From positions 5,146,001 through 5,210,000 of the forward strand of contig NC_052111.1 of NCBI RefSeq assembly GCF_012273895.1: DNA of 64,000 nucleotides, in the 5' to 3' direction. The notes below the pieces were generated by a model. It did no database searches. It saw only the letters and a list, made by a program, of their open reading frames with translations, and was not told where the DNA came from. This document shows positions 38,356 through 50,639 of the stretch, in pieces (positions within the stretch are counted from its first letter, which is position 1; each line of letters begins with the position of its first letter). The position numbers were made by a program, and so were the translations under genes. Source of the stretch: Zerene cesonia (lineage: Eukaryota > Arthropoda > Insecta > Lepidoptera > Pieridae).

Positions 38356-40144
38356 GTATGTTATTTTAGTATATTTGGCGACGTAACATAGTATATAATG
38401 TAGTTTAAAAACGCATGTAACATTATTGAAATCAAGTAATTTAGTTACTATTTATGGTTATCGCAAGTTTGATACAATACTAATTTGGATAAAAATAAAT
38501 GCGTTGAACTAATCTTCTCTAGTGCAGAACATTAGACATGGACTCAAATAACAGTTTTCTTATTGCTCTAAAAAGAAGGATGGAGGTTTTTGTGTGGGAT
38601 AGATTTGTCGTATTTGTACAGTAATAGATTACGTACATAATAATATTTTCTGTAAGGGATGCAAATCGGTTTTCATTTATTAATTAATGTAACAATGTCA
38701 ATATAAAATAGGAATTTATAGAAAGCTATTAACAGACGTTTAGATACTTTTATCACATTTCCAACCATATTTTAATACACTCCGAAAAGTATTGTTATTT
38801 AGATTTGTGTTTTTAATTTTTCAATCGGGTATTATGTACTTTGAAATCACATTTTCATAGAATTCTGAAACTTCTTTTAAGAATTTATATGCTGTCCAGT
38901 AACGTGTAAAATTCTATAAGTCTATTAAAACGCATTGTTTGGTGGCGATATTGAAATATTTACGTAGGTATCTCTTTGAGGTCGCCATCAAAAGGATATT
39001 GGCATCCTATTAACGGTTATTGAAGAGGAACTAACAAGTTGTTTTGCCACGTGCCTTCAATTTTCCATTTATGTAAAACTGAATTTACTAAGATATTATC
39101 CGTAATAATATTTTATAAATTATAAGATTGTCTCGTCTCGACAGATTGTCGATCTAAATATATATACAAGAATTAGGTACTAAGGTAATTCAGCATTAAG
39201 ATATTATTCTTTTTTTTTTTGCTGATAGGGAAGCAAAATATACATATATTTTTTCAATTTAATGATTATGAATGAAAAACGTTCTTCGTATTTACTGTAA
39301 ATCGAGAATCGATGGATCTTTTCTTATCCTTCACATTGCTAGAGTTATTAAGATATAATTGAGACTGATTGCGCGCGATGTCTTGATTGGTATTTGGCTT
39401 CTTTTATTGATGTGAGATGAGCTGCCGCGACTCGATGGCGCCCTATGTATTCATATTGCGCATGCGTTGCTTGGAAATATCTCCTGATCATATTCGCTGA
39501 GTCACCAAATGAAACTCTGTTATATCAAGTATCAAGTAATCGATTTTATGCAATTCTATCTGTCAGTCCGGTGAGAAATACCTGAATTTAAAGATATCAT
39601 CAGTCCACGTGTGTTGGGAGAGATTTTCTTGTTTGTCTAGTGGTTTTCGAGTATATCTGTATGTTGTCACACAATCAATAATTACGAGTATTATAATATG
39701 AATGCGAGGTGTATTTGTGTGCTTGGTAATATATTTAAATATAATCGTAACTAAGATTTCTTTAGTTTTAAAATTCCTAAGTATTAAACTTAGGAAACTA
39801 CCACGAGGAATCGAAAAATTTAAGAAAGTCGTTTGATTGTGCACATTTACCTATTTATTACTTTTTTATTCAAATAGAAAAATAAGATATCGTAGACTTC
39901 TAATGCATTTACTGAAGAAGTTGGCATGGTAAAATTTATGTATTTTATTTTTATTTTAATAAAAGACGAAGGAAATTAGTCAAGGACGTTATATGACTTA
40001 TCTTGTGATTTTATAAATTAAAAGTCTTTTTGACCATGACCACCGCGCGAACTGCTGTTGGAAAAATATTATTTTATGTCACCCCAAAACACAATGTTTT
40101 TCGAAGATGATGATGATGCTCATATAATAAAGAAAATATATAAA
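38356..40144 (+). other. Intron 2, first part; no feature recognised
   Basis: AT-rich sequence after the GTATGT donor. A 93-codon minus-strand frame at 39563-39844 has no domain. Confidence 0.5.
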
Positions 40145-40503
40145 ACTAGCTGCACCCGGCAAACGCTGTTCTGCCTTACTCTTATCATTTAGGGGTATAA
40201 AAAATAGATGTTGGCCGATTCTCAGACATACTCAACATGCACACAAAATTTCATAAGAATCGGTCAAGCCGTTTCGGAGGAGTTTGGCAACGAAAACTGT
40301 GACACGAGAATTTTATATATTAGACTAGCTGCACCCGGCAAACGCTGTTCTGCCTTACTCTTATAATTTAGGGGTATGAAAAATAGATGTTGGCCGATTC
40401 TCATAGATACCGGATAAGCATAAAAAATTTCATGAAAATCGGTCAAGCCGTGTCGGAGGAGTATGGCAACGAAAACTGTGACACGAGAATTTTATATATT
40501 AGA
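40145..40503 (+). repeat. Two head-to-tail copies of the GCACCCGGCAAACGCTG short retroposon, period about 179 bp
   Basis: The first unit starts at 40145 and the second at 40324, each with ACTAGCTGCACCCGGCAAAC, GCTGTTCTGCCTTACTCTTA, AGATGTTGGCCGATTCTCA and the end GACACGAGAATTTTATATAT. The units are close to identical except for a short variable segment (CAGACATACTCAACATGCAC versus CATAGATACCGGATAAGCAT). A third, diverged copy lies reversed at 13524. Confidence 0.85.
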
Positions 40504-42230
40504 TATGTATGTTGTTTAAAAAATTGTGAAGGTCAAGGCGGTTGATTATGATGCTTTATTTAACTTTGCTCGATTAATCGATCAAAGTTTTGTGAAATTT
40601 CGGTAGCTTTTGTTACGCTTTTGTTCTGCAGACGTAAAATAGATTACTCTTTCAATTCAACAATTAGAATTTATTGATGTGAAACCGACTTCTGGCGTGG
40701 CGACGCATGCCGGGGCGACGCGTCGCCACGCTATACGATGGTATGTCGATGATTCACATCTCCCAGGCGTCCGGTGACGGCTCACATTTTTTTTTTATAT
40801 TTAATATGATACAAATTGTACTTATATAAGATGGGATATATAATTGAAATTCCAAAGGTTTATTTATCACCCGAAACATATGGATAAAAGGAATATTGAA
40901 ACACCAATGAAAAAATTTAACTTTTGGTTGAATCAGCCTTTTCGCCAAGAGTTTTGTCCGTCATGATTACGAGATGTTCATTGAAGCGCCTTATGTCAGT
41001 ACTGTTTACGGGTTGAAGAGTTTCGAAATCATGAAATACATATATTTTTTTTAATTTCACAATGTTACTTGAAATATTGAAAAATATTTTAAGATTGTTT
41101 TTTTATATTTACTTTCCTCTATCCAAATGCAAAAATGTCTTATTATATTTATGTGTTTTAGGCAAAATGAATATATAAAAAGGAGCATAAGTTAAACATA
41201 TATATGGACATATATGTAGTGCGTTAACAAAGATGCTTCTCAGTAGAAATACTCCCTGGACAGTTGAAATGATTGCGTAGGCAGTAGGTACGCCTGTAGG
41301 TTCTAGTTTGGAATTGTGTTGTTGTATTTGAGATTAGTAGACACTCAGGCATATATAAAAATATACCGTTGATATACGGTTCTTTAGAACAGCATCTATT
41401 GTATATTTTCTGTATAAATCGAAATGTTCGAAAGGTCTAGAATATCCATGTGAATATATCGTTTTTTCCGCAACGATCACAGAAACAATGTAATTATTTT
41501 TGAATTAGGTAGCTCAGTATTTTAACGATTTTAGACAAATTGTTTTATCTCAATCCGCAATTATATTAGTTGATATTAGTTTTACCCTAAATTAAGTTCA
41601 CTAATTTTTTGTTTCTACTTGAATATAAAAACAATTAGCCTGAATGAGTGATGATTTATTAAGACCAGGCTGAAGGCCGACAGACTTCTATTGCAGCCTG
41701 GAATTTGAACAAAGCCTCTTAACGTAACGAGAATGCACTAAGAAAGGGTCTTCATTAACTCGTCCTCTTAGTGGGCGGAAGGAGCGAATGCAGTTAACAT
41801 ATATAAAACTTGCAATTTTTATCGGCGTTGCGACGTGGCGGGCTGCTAGCTTTTCATATTAGCTTGCCAGGATAACTGATATGATTTGTACGTTTCTTCT
41901 GGTCCTACAAAAACAGATATAAGTCGGCAAGCGAGTCACGTTCGTGAAACGCCTTCGTGCCTGGAAATGTCCTCATTCGTACATAAGTTGATGACTAATG
42001 GTTAGACGTAGTATTGGGTACCTACTGTGTTTTGTCCTCGGACCCGAATTTCTGAAATGTTTTTGTTCGTTTACTAAAAATTTACATATCTCATTAATTA
42101 ATCTTCTTAAATTGAAATTCACTGTGTATTATTAAGAAATGTCTTATGTATTATTAGTGCGTTATCCATTAATTGATTGCGGATTGTATATAGATTAGTC
42201 CATTATTAAAGCTAATTTACAAACTGCTAG
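40504..42230. other. Intron 2: no gene recognised
   Basis: AT-rich, with a GC-richer part at 41650-41800 that includes an 8-bp inverted repeat (CCAGGCTG at about 41666 and CAGCCTGG). The CGTGGCGACGCATGCCGGGG segment near 40696 is another GC-rich island without gene content. Confidence 0.45.
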
Positions 42231-42350
42231 TATTTTCTTGTGTATTATACGCGAGTATTATACAGTCTCCCCGTGGCCACGCTCGCTGTAAAGTGTTCGA
42301 AATGTCGGCTTAATAATATATAATGAACAAATCGCGTTTAAAAGTTTTTA
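42231..42350 (+). repeat. Dispersed repeat, CACGCTCGCTGTAAAGTG family, first orientation
   Basis: GTATTATACGCGAGTATTAT, CAGTCTCCCCGTGGCCACGC, TCGCTGTAAAGTGTTCGAAA and AATCGCGTTTAAAA occur here and in reverse complement at 49747-49930. Class unknown; it may be a small DNA transposon or Helitron-type element. Confidence 0.6.
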
Positions 42351-43137
42351 ATATCTAAATTACAAAATTCTGTTTAAAAGCGAAGTGTATTACATTTGCT
42401 TATGCATAAACGTTATTTATTTACTCAATAATTAACACTGATAGGAAATAAAATTTATGTAACGAACAATACACAACACAAAGCACGTCCAATTTCTAAT
42501 ATAACTTACCGAAAATTATAACGGGAACATAAATATTGGTGTCTCAAAAGGGTATTGCAATAAAGCGCTTATTTCCATCAATTCTATTATAATACCTTAA
42601 AATGTCCCATATATGAATAAATACGATAGTTCATACTTTCCGCGAATTTTATGCGCCATTAACTGTTCACAGTAACGTTATACAGTGACAACTCGATATG
42701 ATAGGGAATTCTGACTCTTAGCATGTTTGGTATAGAAGAGAAAATTCCGTCAATCTCTTTATTCAAATATGTATTCTAAGTTGTCGTATTCGCAATTTAT
42801 TGACGATGAACTGGAATTTTGGCTATATGTTTTGTTAACGGATAAAGCTTCGCGGTTTATCATCTAATAAACTGCACTGAAACAGGAAATAATTTTTATA
42901 TTTATGTACACATTCATGGTCACAAAATTGACATTTCATTAAAATATTTTATGAGGTGATCCAAATTACAAATTACATTTTAGGTATTATAACCACGTTT
43001 ATGGGTTTCTTTTATGAAAAAGGGTTAAATGTATTGCTACTTATTCTAAATAAAATGCTTTAATTTAGCTGCTGAAATAATTCTTAAAAATAAACAAAAT
43101 TAATTGTTTACATGTACATATTTAAGTGATTTTTGTG
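42351..43137. other. Intron 2: no feature recognised
   Basis: AT-rich. Nothing identified. Confidence 0.5.
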
Positions 43138-43325
43138 CCTCTGCAAATGCGTTGCCTGCTTTTAAGGAAAGGATTGATGACAGGACTAACGGAATAGAAT
43201 GTTAAGGAAAATGATATAGGCCTCTGGCTTCCCAATTACTGGCATGCTAGTATTTCACACCGATCTTCTATGGGGGTGTGAAGTGTGAACCTTCCCTGGA
43301 GCGAGCTGGCTCAATTCAATCAAAT
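43138..43325 (-). repeat. Old, decayed copy of the poly(A)-tailed retroposon, minus orientation
   Basis: GCCTCTGCAAATGCGTTGCC, GCTTTTAAGGAAAGGATTGA, GGCCTCTGGCTTCCC, TATTTCACACCGATCTTCTA and GGAGCGAGCTGGCTCAATTC match the 44718 copy with many differences. The T-run end is missing. Confidence 0.65.
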
Positions 43326-44717
43326 TATGTTAATAAATTGTGAAATGATTCATGTAACAAATCAATAAAATTATAAGTCCATCTATTTATATTTCACCTA
43401 TACTAAGTTAAAATTTTAATGTAATCATTTTGTGTTCCCTAGTAAAAATATCTAACTTTTAGGTTAAGACTTGGCTTAGATCCTTTGTAAGCTTGGAACA
43501 AGTTCTGATTGCAGTAACTACGATTCTCGAGAACCCATAAAACTCAAAACCAATCCCGTAATATTCAAGATGAAGGTTTGTAGTAATTGCTGCTATAAAG
43601 TAAGGGTGTCCTCCGAACTCCAAACCGATATCAAATTTTAGTGCCTCTCCAAGTTTTTGGCCTTAAGCAAATGAAGGAATATCCGCTTCGCTCGTTCATT
43701 TTTAAATGTAATCTACCCGATTGCTTCTCACTATTAAATAAATTAATGGCTGGTATACTCAAGTGACTTGTTATCGATCTTAAAGGCTTCGTTCCGTATT
43801 GTAGACTACGTAAATTATATTATCAATTTGAAGCTAAATGCCAAATTAAGTTTTATTTTGACATCATTTCTTGTACGTATGATGAGAGCACAAGTCATTA
43901 TTTTTATTTTTAATAAAGGCAAATTTTGAATAAATGCAGTGGCATACTCTACATATCTCTCATTAAGACGAGTGTTTTGTTTTGTCGAGGTTCCATTGTT
44001 TCAGAATATTTCCCTTTATATATATGTAGCCTTTTTATGCACGGATTTATATACTTTACGTTTTGAAATACTAATTCGTAGTAGAGATACAGGTAGTAGG
44101 GATAGTAGATAATGTACTTATAGCTTAATATTAAGGATTGAGTATAATATTGGAAATAATGAAAGTGACATATTCGACGGTTTAATTAAAAACTTGATAT
44201 ACCAAAATGTAATCTTGTCTTTGTCAATCCAATGAGAAGTTATATTCTGTATTTCCTTTCGCCCTTATTACACATTCCTACATTCCTCCTGTCTAGGAGA
44301 GATATTATGAGTCATGTAGAATCGATAATAATAGAATTTTAATGAATTTGGAATATTTGAAATACAGTATCGTATTGATATTGCTAATAAATTTCGGATA
44401 CTGTGAAATAATATGAAAACAAAGTTAACCAACCCTTTACGGCCATGATAGGGTCAATGTCATTATATAGATATAAATATATCTACATATCCCTGACTAT
44501 GTTAGGTATAAACTATTTAGAATTAAACTAATACTATCCGACGAGGTCTATGTGAATACAAAGCTGCTTTGTTAAGGGTGACAGTTAATTTGTGTGGGAT
44601 TGAAAAACAATGCTTGGGACATGAGGTTAGCAAATTGAAACCCATTTCCTGTTTTATTATATTCATTTGTATGTAGGAAATTCATTAAATAATGCTATGG
44701 ATTATGTTTTTATATTC
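43326..44717. other. Intron 2: no feature recognised
   Basis: AT-rich. Nothing identified. Confidence 0.5.
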
Positions 44718-45042
44718 TTTTTTTTTTATGTCATAGCGGGCAACTGAGCTGGTGGTTCGCCTGATGGTAAGCGATCACCACCGCCCATGAACATTCGCAA
44801 AGGGAGATCCTTTGCGAATGCGCTGCCCGCTTTTTTGGGGTAAGGGAAAAGAATGGATTAACGACTGGAAAGAAGGAATGGACTAGGACGGGTGAGGAAA
44901 AGGAAACGGGCCTCCGGCTCCCCCACTCACCGTACGAAACACAGTGGCATGCCACTATTTCACGCCGGTTTTCTGTGGGGGTGTGGTACTTCCCCGGTGC
45001 GAGCTGGCCCAATTCGTGCCGAAGCGTGCTCGACTCCCACAA
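44718..45042 (-). repeat. Poly(A)-tailed dispersed retroposon, minus orientation, longest copy
   Basis: A T run at 44718-44728 (the A-tail on the minus strand) is followed by ATGTCATAGCGGGCAACTGA, GCTGGTGGTTCGCCTGATGG, the two AACATTCGCAAAGG / CCTTTGCGAATGCGC arms, CGGGCCTCCGGCTCCCCCAC, GGCATGCCACTATTTCACGC, and GAAGCGTGCTCGACTCCCAC. A 126-codon frame across it (44731-45111, minus) is an artefact of the repeat. The paired arms around 44787-44824 form a stem. Confidence 0.85.
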
Positions 45043-46597
45043 TAATAACTCCCAAAATAATATTCTGCTTTTTATTGGCGCGGTGTTGTTCACTTCGTGA
45101 ATAATCATCACTGAATTTGCTTTTTTTTTCGGTTAAAATTGGTTCGCTTTCGAGAATTCAGCCAGCTGCGTACAATTTTACAACATGGCAACCCTCCTAC
45201 GACGTGACTTGACTTGACAATAGACTGCCCTGTTATTCGGATATCTAGGGTTGCCACCCGTTAAATTCTCACAATAAAATTAATAAATAACTCGGCATAA
45301 ATTACGCTTGAATTATCTAACCTAATATTAATAATTAAATTTAGCTTCGTGTTTTATCAGTTAAACGAATATTACAATTATTGAGCAGTTTACAAGTTTA
45401 AAATAATATACGATTTGACTTTATATAACCAATAGTAATTAATAATTGTATTTGAAGTAGTTGTCGTTTTAGAATAATGTTGGTTACTGATATTTTTTCG
45501 TATTTATTTATATTGTCTTTAGATAATATATTAAGTACTATAATCCCATAACAAATTCAATTTAATTGGTTATACCTACATTGTCATAGGTAAGATTCAC
45601 AAGGTACTGTTTGAACAACAAAGTAGCTTGTGCTAATCCTATGGGGGGGTGGATTGTTGCAATATCGTTGACTGACACTTATAACTAACTAGGGTATCCA
45701 TTCCCAACTAATTAATTAGCGTATTAATAAATACTTAACATGTACTGCGAATGTCGTGCCGCGGGTGTGAAACAGGCATAAAACAAAGATAAGAATTATC
45801 TCTATCTGACAGAGTAAAATTTAAATAGAATAACAACACGTGTTTGCGCCAGTTCTATTTAAATGGTATTTGATAATTCATCAACAATAATTATATATTT
45901 TATGTTAATAATCAACAAAGGGTTAATATTTCGAGGTTGTTACTGTGAGCAGAATATGATCGGCCACTGTAAATACTCCTTCGCCTTTTGTATTGATATG
46001 GCTTTTTCTCTTTATCTATATATTCGGCTTTTTGCAATCAAAATGTCGATATAAGTTTTTTACGCAGCTTAGGAACATGGGCAAATGAAAGTAAGTATAA
46101 TTATGGTATTATTACATATTTATCGATTCTATTAAGATAAATTGGATCATGACACACATTGACAATATATATAAATACAATACAATGAGGATTACTCACA
46201 CAAGTTGGAACGAAAGATCACATGAGAGAGATATAGGAAATGTTGGTGCCGTAATTTGACTCCTGTACTATGTTGCTATTCTATTATTCTTCGTTGTTAA
46301 TAAAACCCAATATATCGATCGTAAAGTTCACGCGTTAACCACTGGACAAATAGGTGGACAGCCAAAAGCGGACTTATTGCAGATTTCGGCCCGCCCAGCT
46401 TAACACAAATCGATGCTGACAAATGTATATTTACCCCCACGCTACACCCATATCTCTTGTTAACGATGACCCACCTGTCAAGATTTTATGTATCAAATAG
46501 CACATTGTAGGTACGTATTTATTTTATGGTCCATTCCCTTTGTATCGCGCCGAACATGATACGAATAAATGCTTATTATTAAATGACTGATGTTTTC
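45043..46597. other. Intron 2: no gene recognised
   Basis: AT-rich. ATGGCAACCCTCCTACGACG and TAGGGTTGCCACCCG (about 45184-45263) are two facing copies of a GGGTTGCCA motif and may be the edge of another unclassified repeat. Confidence 0.45.
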
Positions 46598-46801
46598 ATT
46601 TTATGTCGTAGCGAGCAACTGAGCTGGTGGTTTATCTGATGATAAGCGGTAGGAAGGACCTTTGCAATTTTGTTGTTTAACTTTTAAGCAATAAAAGAGA
46701 AGGAAAAGATTGGCGACGGGAATAAAGGAGTAGACTGGGTAGGGTGAGGAATATGGATCGGGCCTCCGGCTCCCCCACTCGTTGAACGACACGGTGGCAT
46801 T
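46598..46801 (-). repeat. Poly(A)-tailed dispersed retroposon, minus orientation, diverged
   Basis: TTTTATGTCGTAGCGAGCAA, CTGAGCTGGTGGTTTATCTG, a decayed middle, and CGGGCCTCCGGCTCCCCCAC. It ends at ACGGTGGCAT, short of the family's distal part. Confidence 0.7.
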
Positions 46802-47472
46802 TGAAAAAAAAATTCACAAATATGTTCATTTTATTTGATAAATCTTAATATTTTCACAATTTACGCATTGCGTATATCGAATATTGGAAAATGAAATTTG
46901 ATTTATGACTTTTAATTTCAAATTCGTATAGCGGTGTCCCTACAGCGCTCAAATTTATATAATATAGGAATAACAATTTTAATTATATATAAGTAGAGTG
47001 AATATTGGCTTAACGATTAATAACGCTCTTTTCTTTATTAAACACCTTTCTTATAATGATAATATCGATATTCGAAATATAAAATTTCTTAAATACATAT
47101 TTATAGATGTAATTTTAGGAAATAATATACTTTTTATAAAAATCATTAAAATATAAAATGGCCCTGTTGGACAACGATACAAATGTACACGGAAGAAAAT
47201 TATTAAAGACTACGAATTTTATTATTCAGAGCATGGCATCGTATATTTTTAAGAAGAATTTTCATAACCTTAATTGCTAATTTCTTATAAAATTACAATC
47301 CAGAGGGTTTACGTTTTATATTTATATTTTTACTTTAAGGAAAGCAAAATTCTGTACGACATGAAAGAAAAAAACAAAATGCGCCAAAATATAGGCCCCT
47401 GGCTTTTCTTCATTGTCACTACAATTGAGGGTGTTCATTAGAGCCATAACACGAATTTCGCCATATGAATCA
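46802..47472. other. Intron 2: no feature recognised
   Basis: AT-rich. Nothing identified. Confidence 0.5.
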
Positions 47473-47650
47473 ATAGCTGTGCCCCGCGGTTTTACCTACG
47501 TAGTTCCTGATGTTATATAGCCTAAAGCCTTAATAAATTGGCTATCTAACATTGTAAGCATTTTTCAAATCGGACCAGTAGTTCTTTAGCGCCAAACAAA
47601 CAAACTCTTCAGGCTTCTTATTGTAAGGCTGAAGAGTTTGTTGAGTACAG
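47473..47650. repeat. Short retroposon, forward, meeting a truncated reverse copy tail-to-tail
   Basis: The forward copy runs from ATAGCTGTGCCCCGCGGTTT through TATAGCCTAAAGCCTTAATA and AATCGGACCAGTAGTTCTTT to AACAAACTCTTCAGGCTT. After a few bases the tail sequence resumes in reverse complement (AAGGCTGAAGAGTTTGTTG), giving an imperfect palindrome at about 47603-47643. Confidence 0.65.
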
Positions 47651-48899
47651 ATTGCTGAGACCACAACGCGTTGTGAGCTATTTTTTCGCTCAATGAGCGT
47701 TATCGATCTTTGAGCGTAATAAAGAGAGTAGACACGTAATTCTAATTGAATGCGATACTTACGTAAAAGTAAACGTAAATTTTATTTACTTTTCAATCGA
47801 CTTAAAAAACGGTGAAGGGTATCAATTCGACTTTATTTTTGTATTTGTAACAACCGTTATCGTATGATTCCATTTTTTTTAATTTGGTTTAGTTTGCAAT
47901 TTGAAGACGGTTCAGTGCATTGATAAAAATAGTTTGTTATACAAATTGAATATAAAGCTTAACACGGACAGATGAGATATATTGTCAATAGGTACTTACA
48001 ACAGAATTTACTACAGAAGCAAGCATTCAACATATTGTAATTGTAGATAAAAAAAAATTATATGGTTGTCAGCTTTCATTAATAACAATGGCTGGTTCGT
48101 AATAAACAAATAAAAAAAAAGAACGACGTCCGTGCCTCACCCAATTTACATGAAATTTCCGCTGTGAGGATTTTTTCTTCTTCCCTTCTTGTTACGGCTT
48201 TAAATGGTAATGGGGAGTTGTCCGTTTCATTCACAATTATATTTAATTTTCTTTGTATAGGAACTAATAAGAATATTTAATTATATTATTTGCTGATAAG
48301 GAAATATATTTTATTTTATTGTGGGAAACATATTTCAGAAACCACTACATTGAGATGATCCATATAGTAGTTTTTATTCAAATACGACCAAGTTTTTAAT
48401 AAATGGTTTTATTTTTTTTTTCAATTTAAACGATCGATACAACAGTCATTTATTAAATAAATGAGACGTTCGAAGGAAAACTACATAATCAGTATAATGT
48501 AATGTATTAACGAAACAGTAACTAATTGCAATGTCATTATTCTATAAGCGTTTATTTCTGTACTGTGGTGAGACTGTCTCGTTGTATCAGTACTCTGGTC
48601 GATGTTATTCACGTTAAATTTAGCTGCTTGATGGATGTTGTGTAGGAAGTTGATGGACACTCGACGTAGGTTATTCTTTCGTTTAAATTACTGTACGCTG
48701 AAATTGCTTCTGTTCCGAAGGTTTAATGTGGAGTATTTCAAGTATTGCGAGTTACTACCGATTATCTCTGATAAGAAATTTTTCTCAAATCAACCTTTTA
48801 AATTAATGTTACTTTTGTTTTGAATAATTAAAGTATCTGCTTATTATAAGAAATATGAATAAACAGATCTGAGCCAACAAACACGCCTGTTATTTTGTC
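47651..48899. other. Intron 2: no feature recognised
   Basis: AT-rich. Nothing identified. Confidence 0.5.
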
Positions 48900-49115
48900 G
48901 CGCGCGGGATTATCCGTTTGCATTCATTATAAATACGTGGCTCCTCTCGGTTTAACTAAGTCAGCTCTCTGGCACTGGGTTCGAGTCGTAATCATGCTAT
49001 ACTGAATAATCCCAGTTTCAGTACACCCTCGCTTAGCCGTAGAAATTCAACGAATTTTCTGCATCATTAACCCACGCCTACCGGGGCCGTGGGAAGATAA
49101 CGAAACAGATCTTTC
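48900..49115 (+). repeat. Dispersed repeat with a tRNA-like B-box and a terminal hairpin
   Basis: CTCTCGGTTTAACTAAGTCA and GCACTGGGTTCGAGTCGTAA contain a GGTTCGAGTC segment like a Pol III B box. The body continues through CAGTTTCAGTACACCCTCGC to the hairpin CCCACG...CGTGGG at about 49071-49093. It could be a tRNA-derived SINE, but no complete cloverleaf is present. Confidence 0.5.
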
Positions 49116-49746
49116 TCGGCTTTGTTTCATAGCTTTTGAGATAATACGGCCATTCCGGACTGTAAGTTGCCAACCTAGACGGAATGTTTTTGGTTGAATC
49201 GATAATTCTTGGTCGGTTTATATCTGTATAAGTTTATGTGGGTATTTTCAGCGAGGCAAGATGTTGTTATAATTTTGAATTATATGTTTGACAAAAAAAA
49301 GAAATTATACAAATTTCATACTCACACTATTGTTTTGAATAGATATCATCATACGTGTTTTTTAAATATCGAAGTTAAGATGGTTTAATTTATTTTATAA
49401 TTAAGTATTTATTTTTATTTTATTTATTTATTAAATTAAGTATTAGTTTAAAATAAATGAAAAATAGGAATAAATTTTCTTCATATATGGTAATTTTCTG
49501 AAAACTTAAGTTTTAAAGTACCTAACATTATTAATATATACAAGTACCGACTTCAAAACCACTAAAAAGCGAAAAATAAATGATTATAATTACTATAAGC
49601 GCTATCCACTCAACTATTTGAATTCGGTTCCAACTAAGCTATGTAGGCAGTAGATAGGTAGTGAGGTGGTAGAATCTATCCATTATCTACTACCATTAGA
49701 TATGGGTTATGGACGGAGTGTGAATAAATTATGTAATTAAGAAATT
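49116..49746. other. Intron 2: no feature recognised
   Basis: AT-rich. Nothing identified. Confidence 0.5.
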
Positions 49747-49930
49747 GAAAAAAATTTTAACGGATTTTAAACGCGATTTATTCATCATATTATTAACCCG
49801 TCGTTTTGAACACTTTACAGCGAGCGTGGTCGAGGGGAGACTGAGATGTTACATGTCTTGAAGGTCATACAAAAATTTTTAATTTCTAAATGTATAATAC
49901 TCGCGTAAAATCAAGCACAAGAAAATACTT
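49747..49930 (-). repeat. Dispersed repeat, CACGCTCGCTGTAAAGTG family, opposite orientation
   Basis: GATTTTAAACGCGATTTATT, GAACACTTTACAGCGAGCGT, GGTCGAGGGGAGACTGAG and TATAATACTCGCGTAAAA are the reverse complement of the family member at 42231. Better preserved at both ends than that copy. Confidence 0.62.
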
Positions 49931-50565
49931 AATTATGTTATTTAAATATAAATAACTTACTTCAATAATTTATATACATTTGTCTTATTATGGTTTAAAT
50001 TTTTTCCATTGTGGCCTCAGTGATATTAAGTTTCAAAGAAAGAAGGTAGCCTGGAACGAAGCAATACCTACAGTTCTTGGTGAAGTTCGTTAGGTATAGA
50101 CTCTAGACGTCAAACCTTATATTCGATTTACATCTTGCTTCACCTTAAATTCCGGTCTAAAAATAAGATCCTATAATTAAAATCTCACCATTGCAAAAAC
50201 TCACCATGTTTCGACCATGAATATTTTTCCATTTGTATTCTCATCTTGTCTGATAAACTTTTCCATTTGTCTGTAAGTATTACAAATCAATATTTTTAGG
50301 CCTTTAGGATGTATCGTTTTTAACATATATTAGCAGTTTTAGCCTGTGTGCCTGTGAGCCTTAACATCTAATACTGAAAGAATTTTTAAAATCGGTCCAG
50401 TAGTTCCTGTTAGCGCGTTCAATCAAATAAATAAGAAAATTTTAATGTTTAGTGTAATGTATTAGTATAGATTGTATATGAAAATAAACATTAGTAAACG
50501 ACAACTAGGACGGTGGTAACATAAGAATCAATTATCATGATCGTTAAACACGGCATTCTGCGTAC
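49931..50565. other. Intron 2: unassigned DNA with a retroposon fragment at about 50345-50470
   Basis: ACATCTAATACTGAAAGAAT, AATCGGTCCAGTAGTTCCTG and the tail GTATTAGTATAG belong to the same family as 8253 and 47473, 5' truncated. The last four bases, GTAC (50562-50565), adjoin the partial LTR. Confidence 0.5.
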
Positions 50566-50639
50566 TGTTATATCCCGATCCTGTTAGTAGTATTGCTTAT
50601 CCCCTTCCTTTCCTGTCCTGTCAGCATTTATCCCTTGAT
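50566..50639 (+). repeat. Partial LTR (first 74 bp) of the same errantivirus, cut by the assembly gap
   Basis: These 74 bases are identical by eye to the first 74 bases of both LTRs at 51759 and 59847, starting TGTTATATCCCGATCCTG. They are preceded by GTAC, the same four bases that flank the complete element. The sequence stops at the first N, so it is unknown whether a solo LTR, a second full element, or an alternative assembly of the same insertion lies here. Confidence 0.92.

Noticed and set aside
44731..45111. 126-codon minus-strand frame
   Set aside because: It lies across a dispersed retroposon copy whose relatives do not keep the frame open.
48975..49000. tRNA gene at the GGTTCGAGTC motif
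   Set aside because: Only a B-box-like segment is present. No cloverleaf or acceptor stem can be drawn, and it is better explained as a SINE part.
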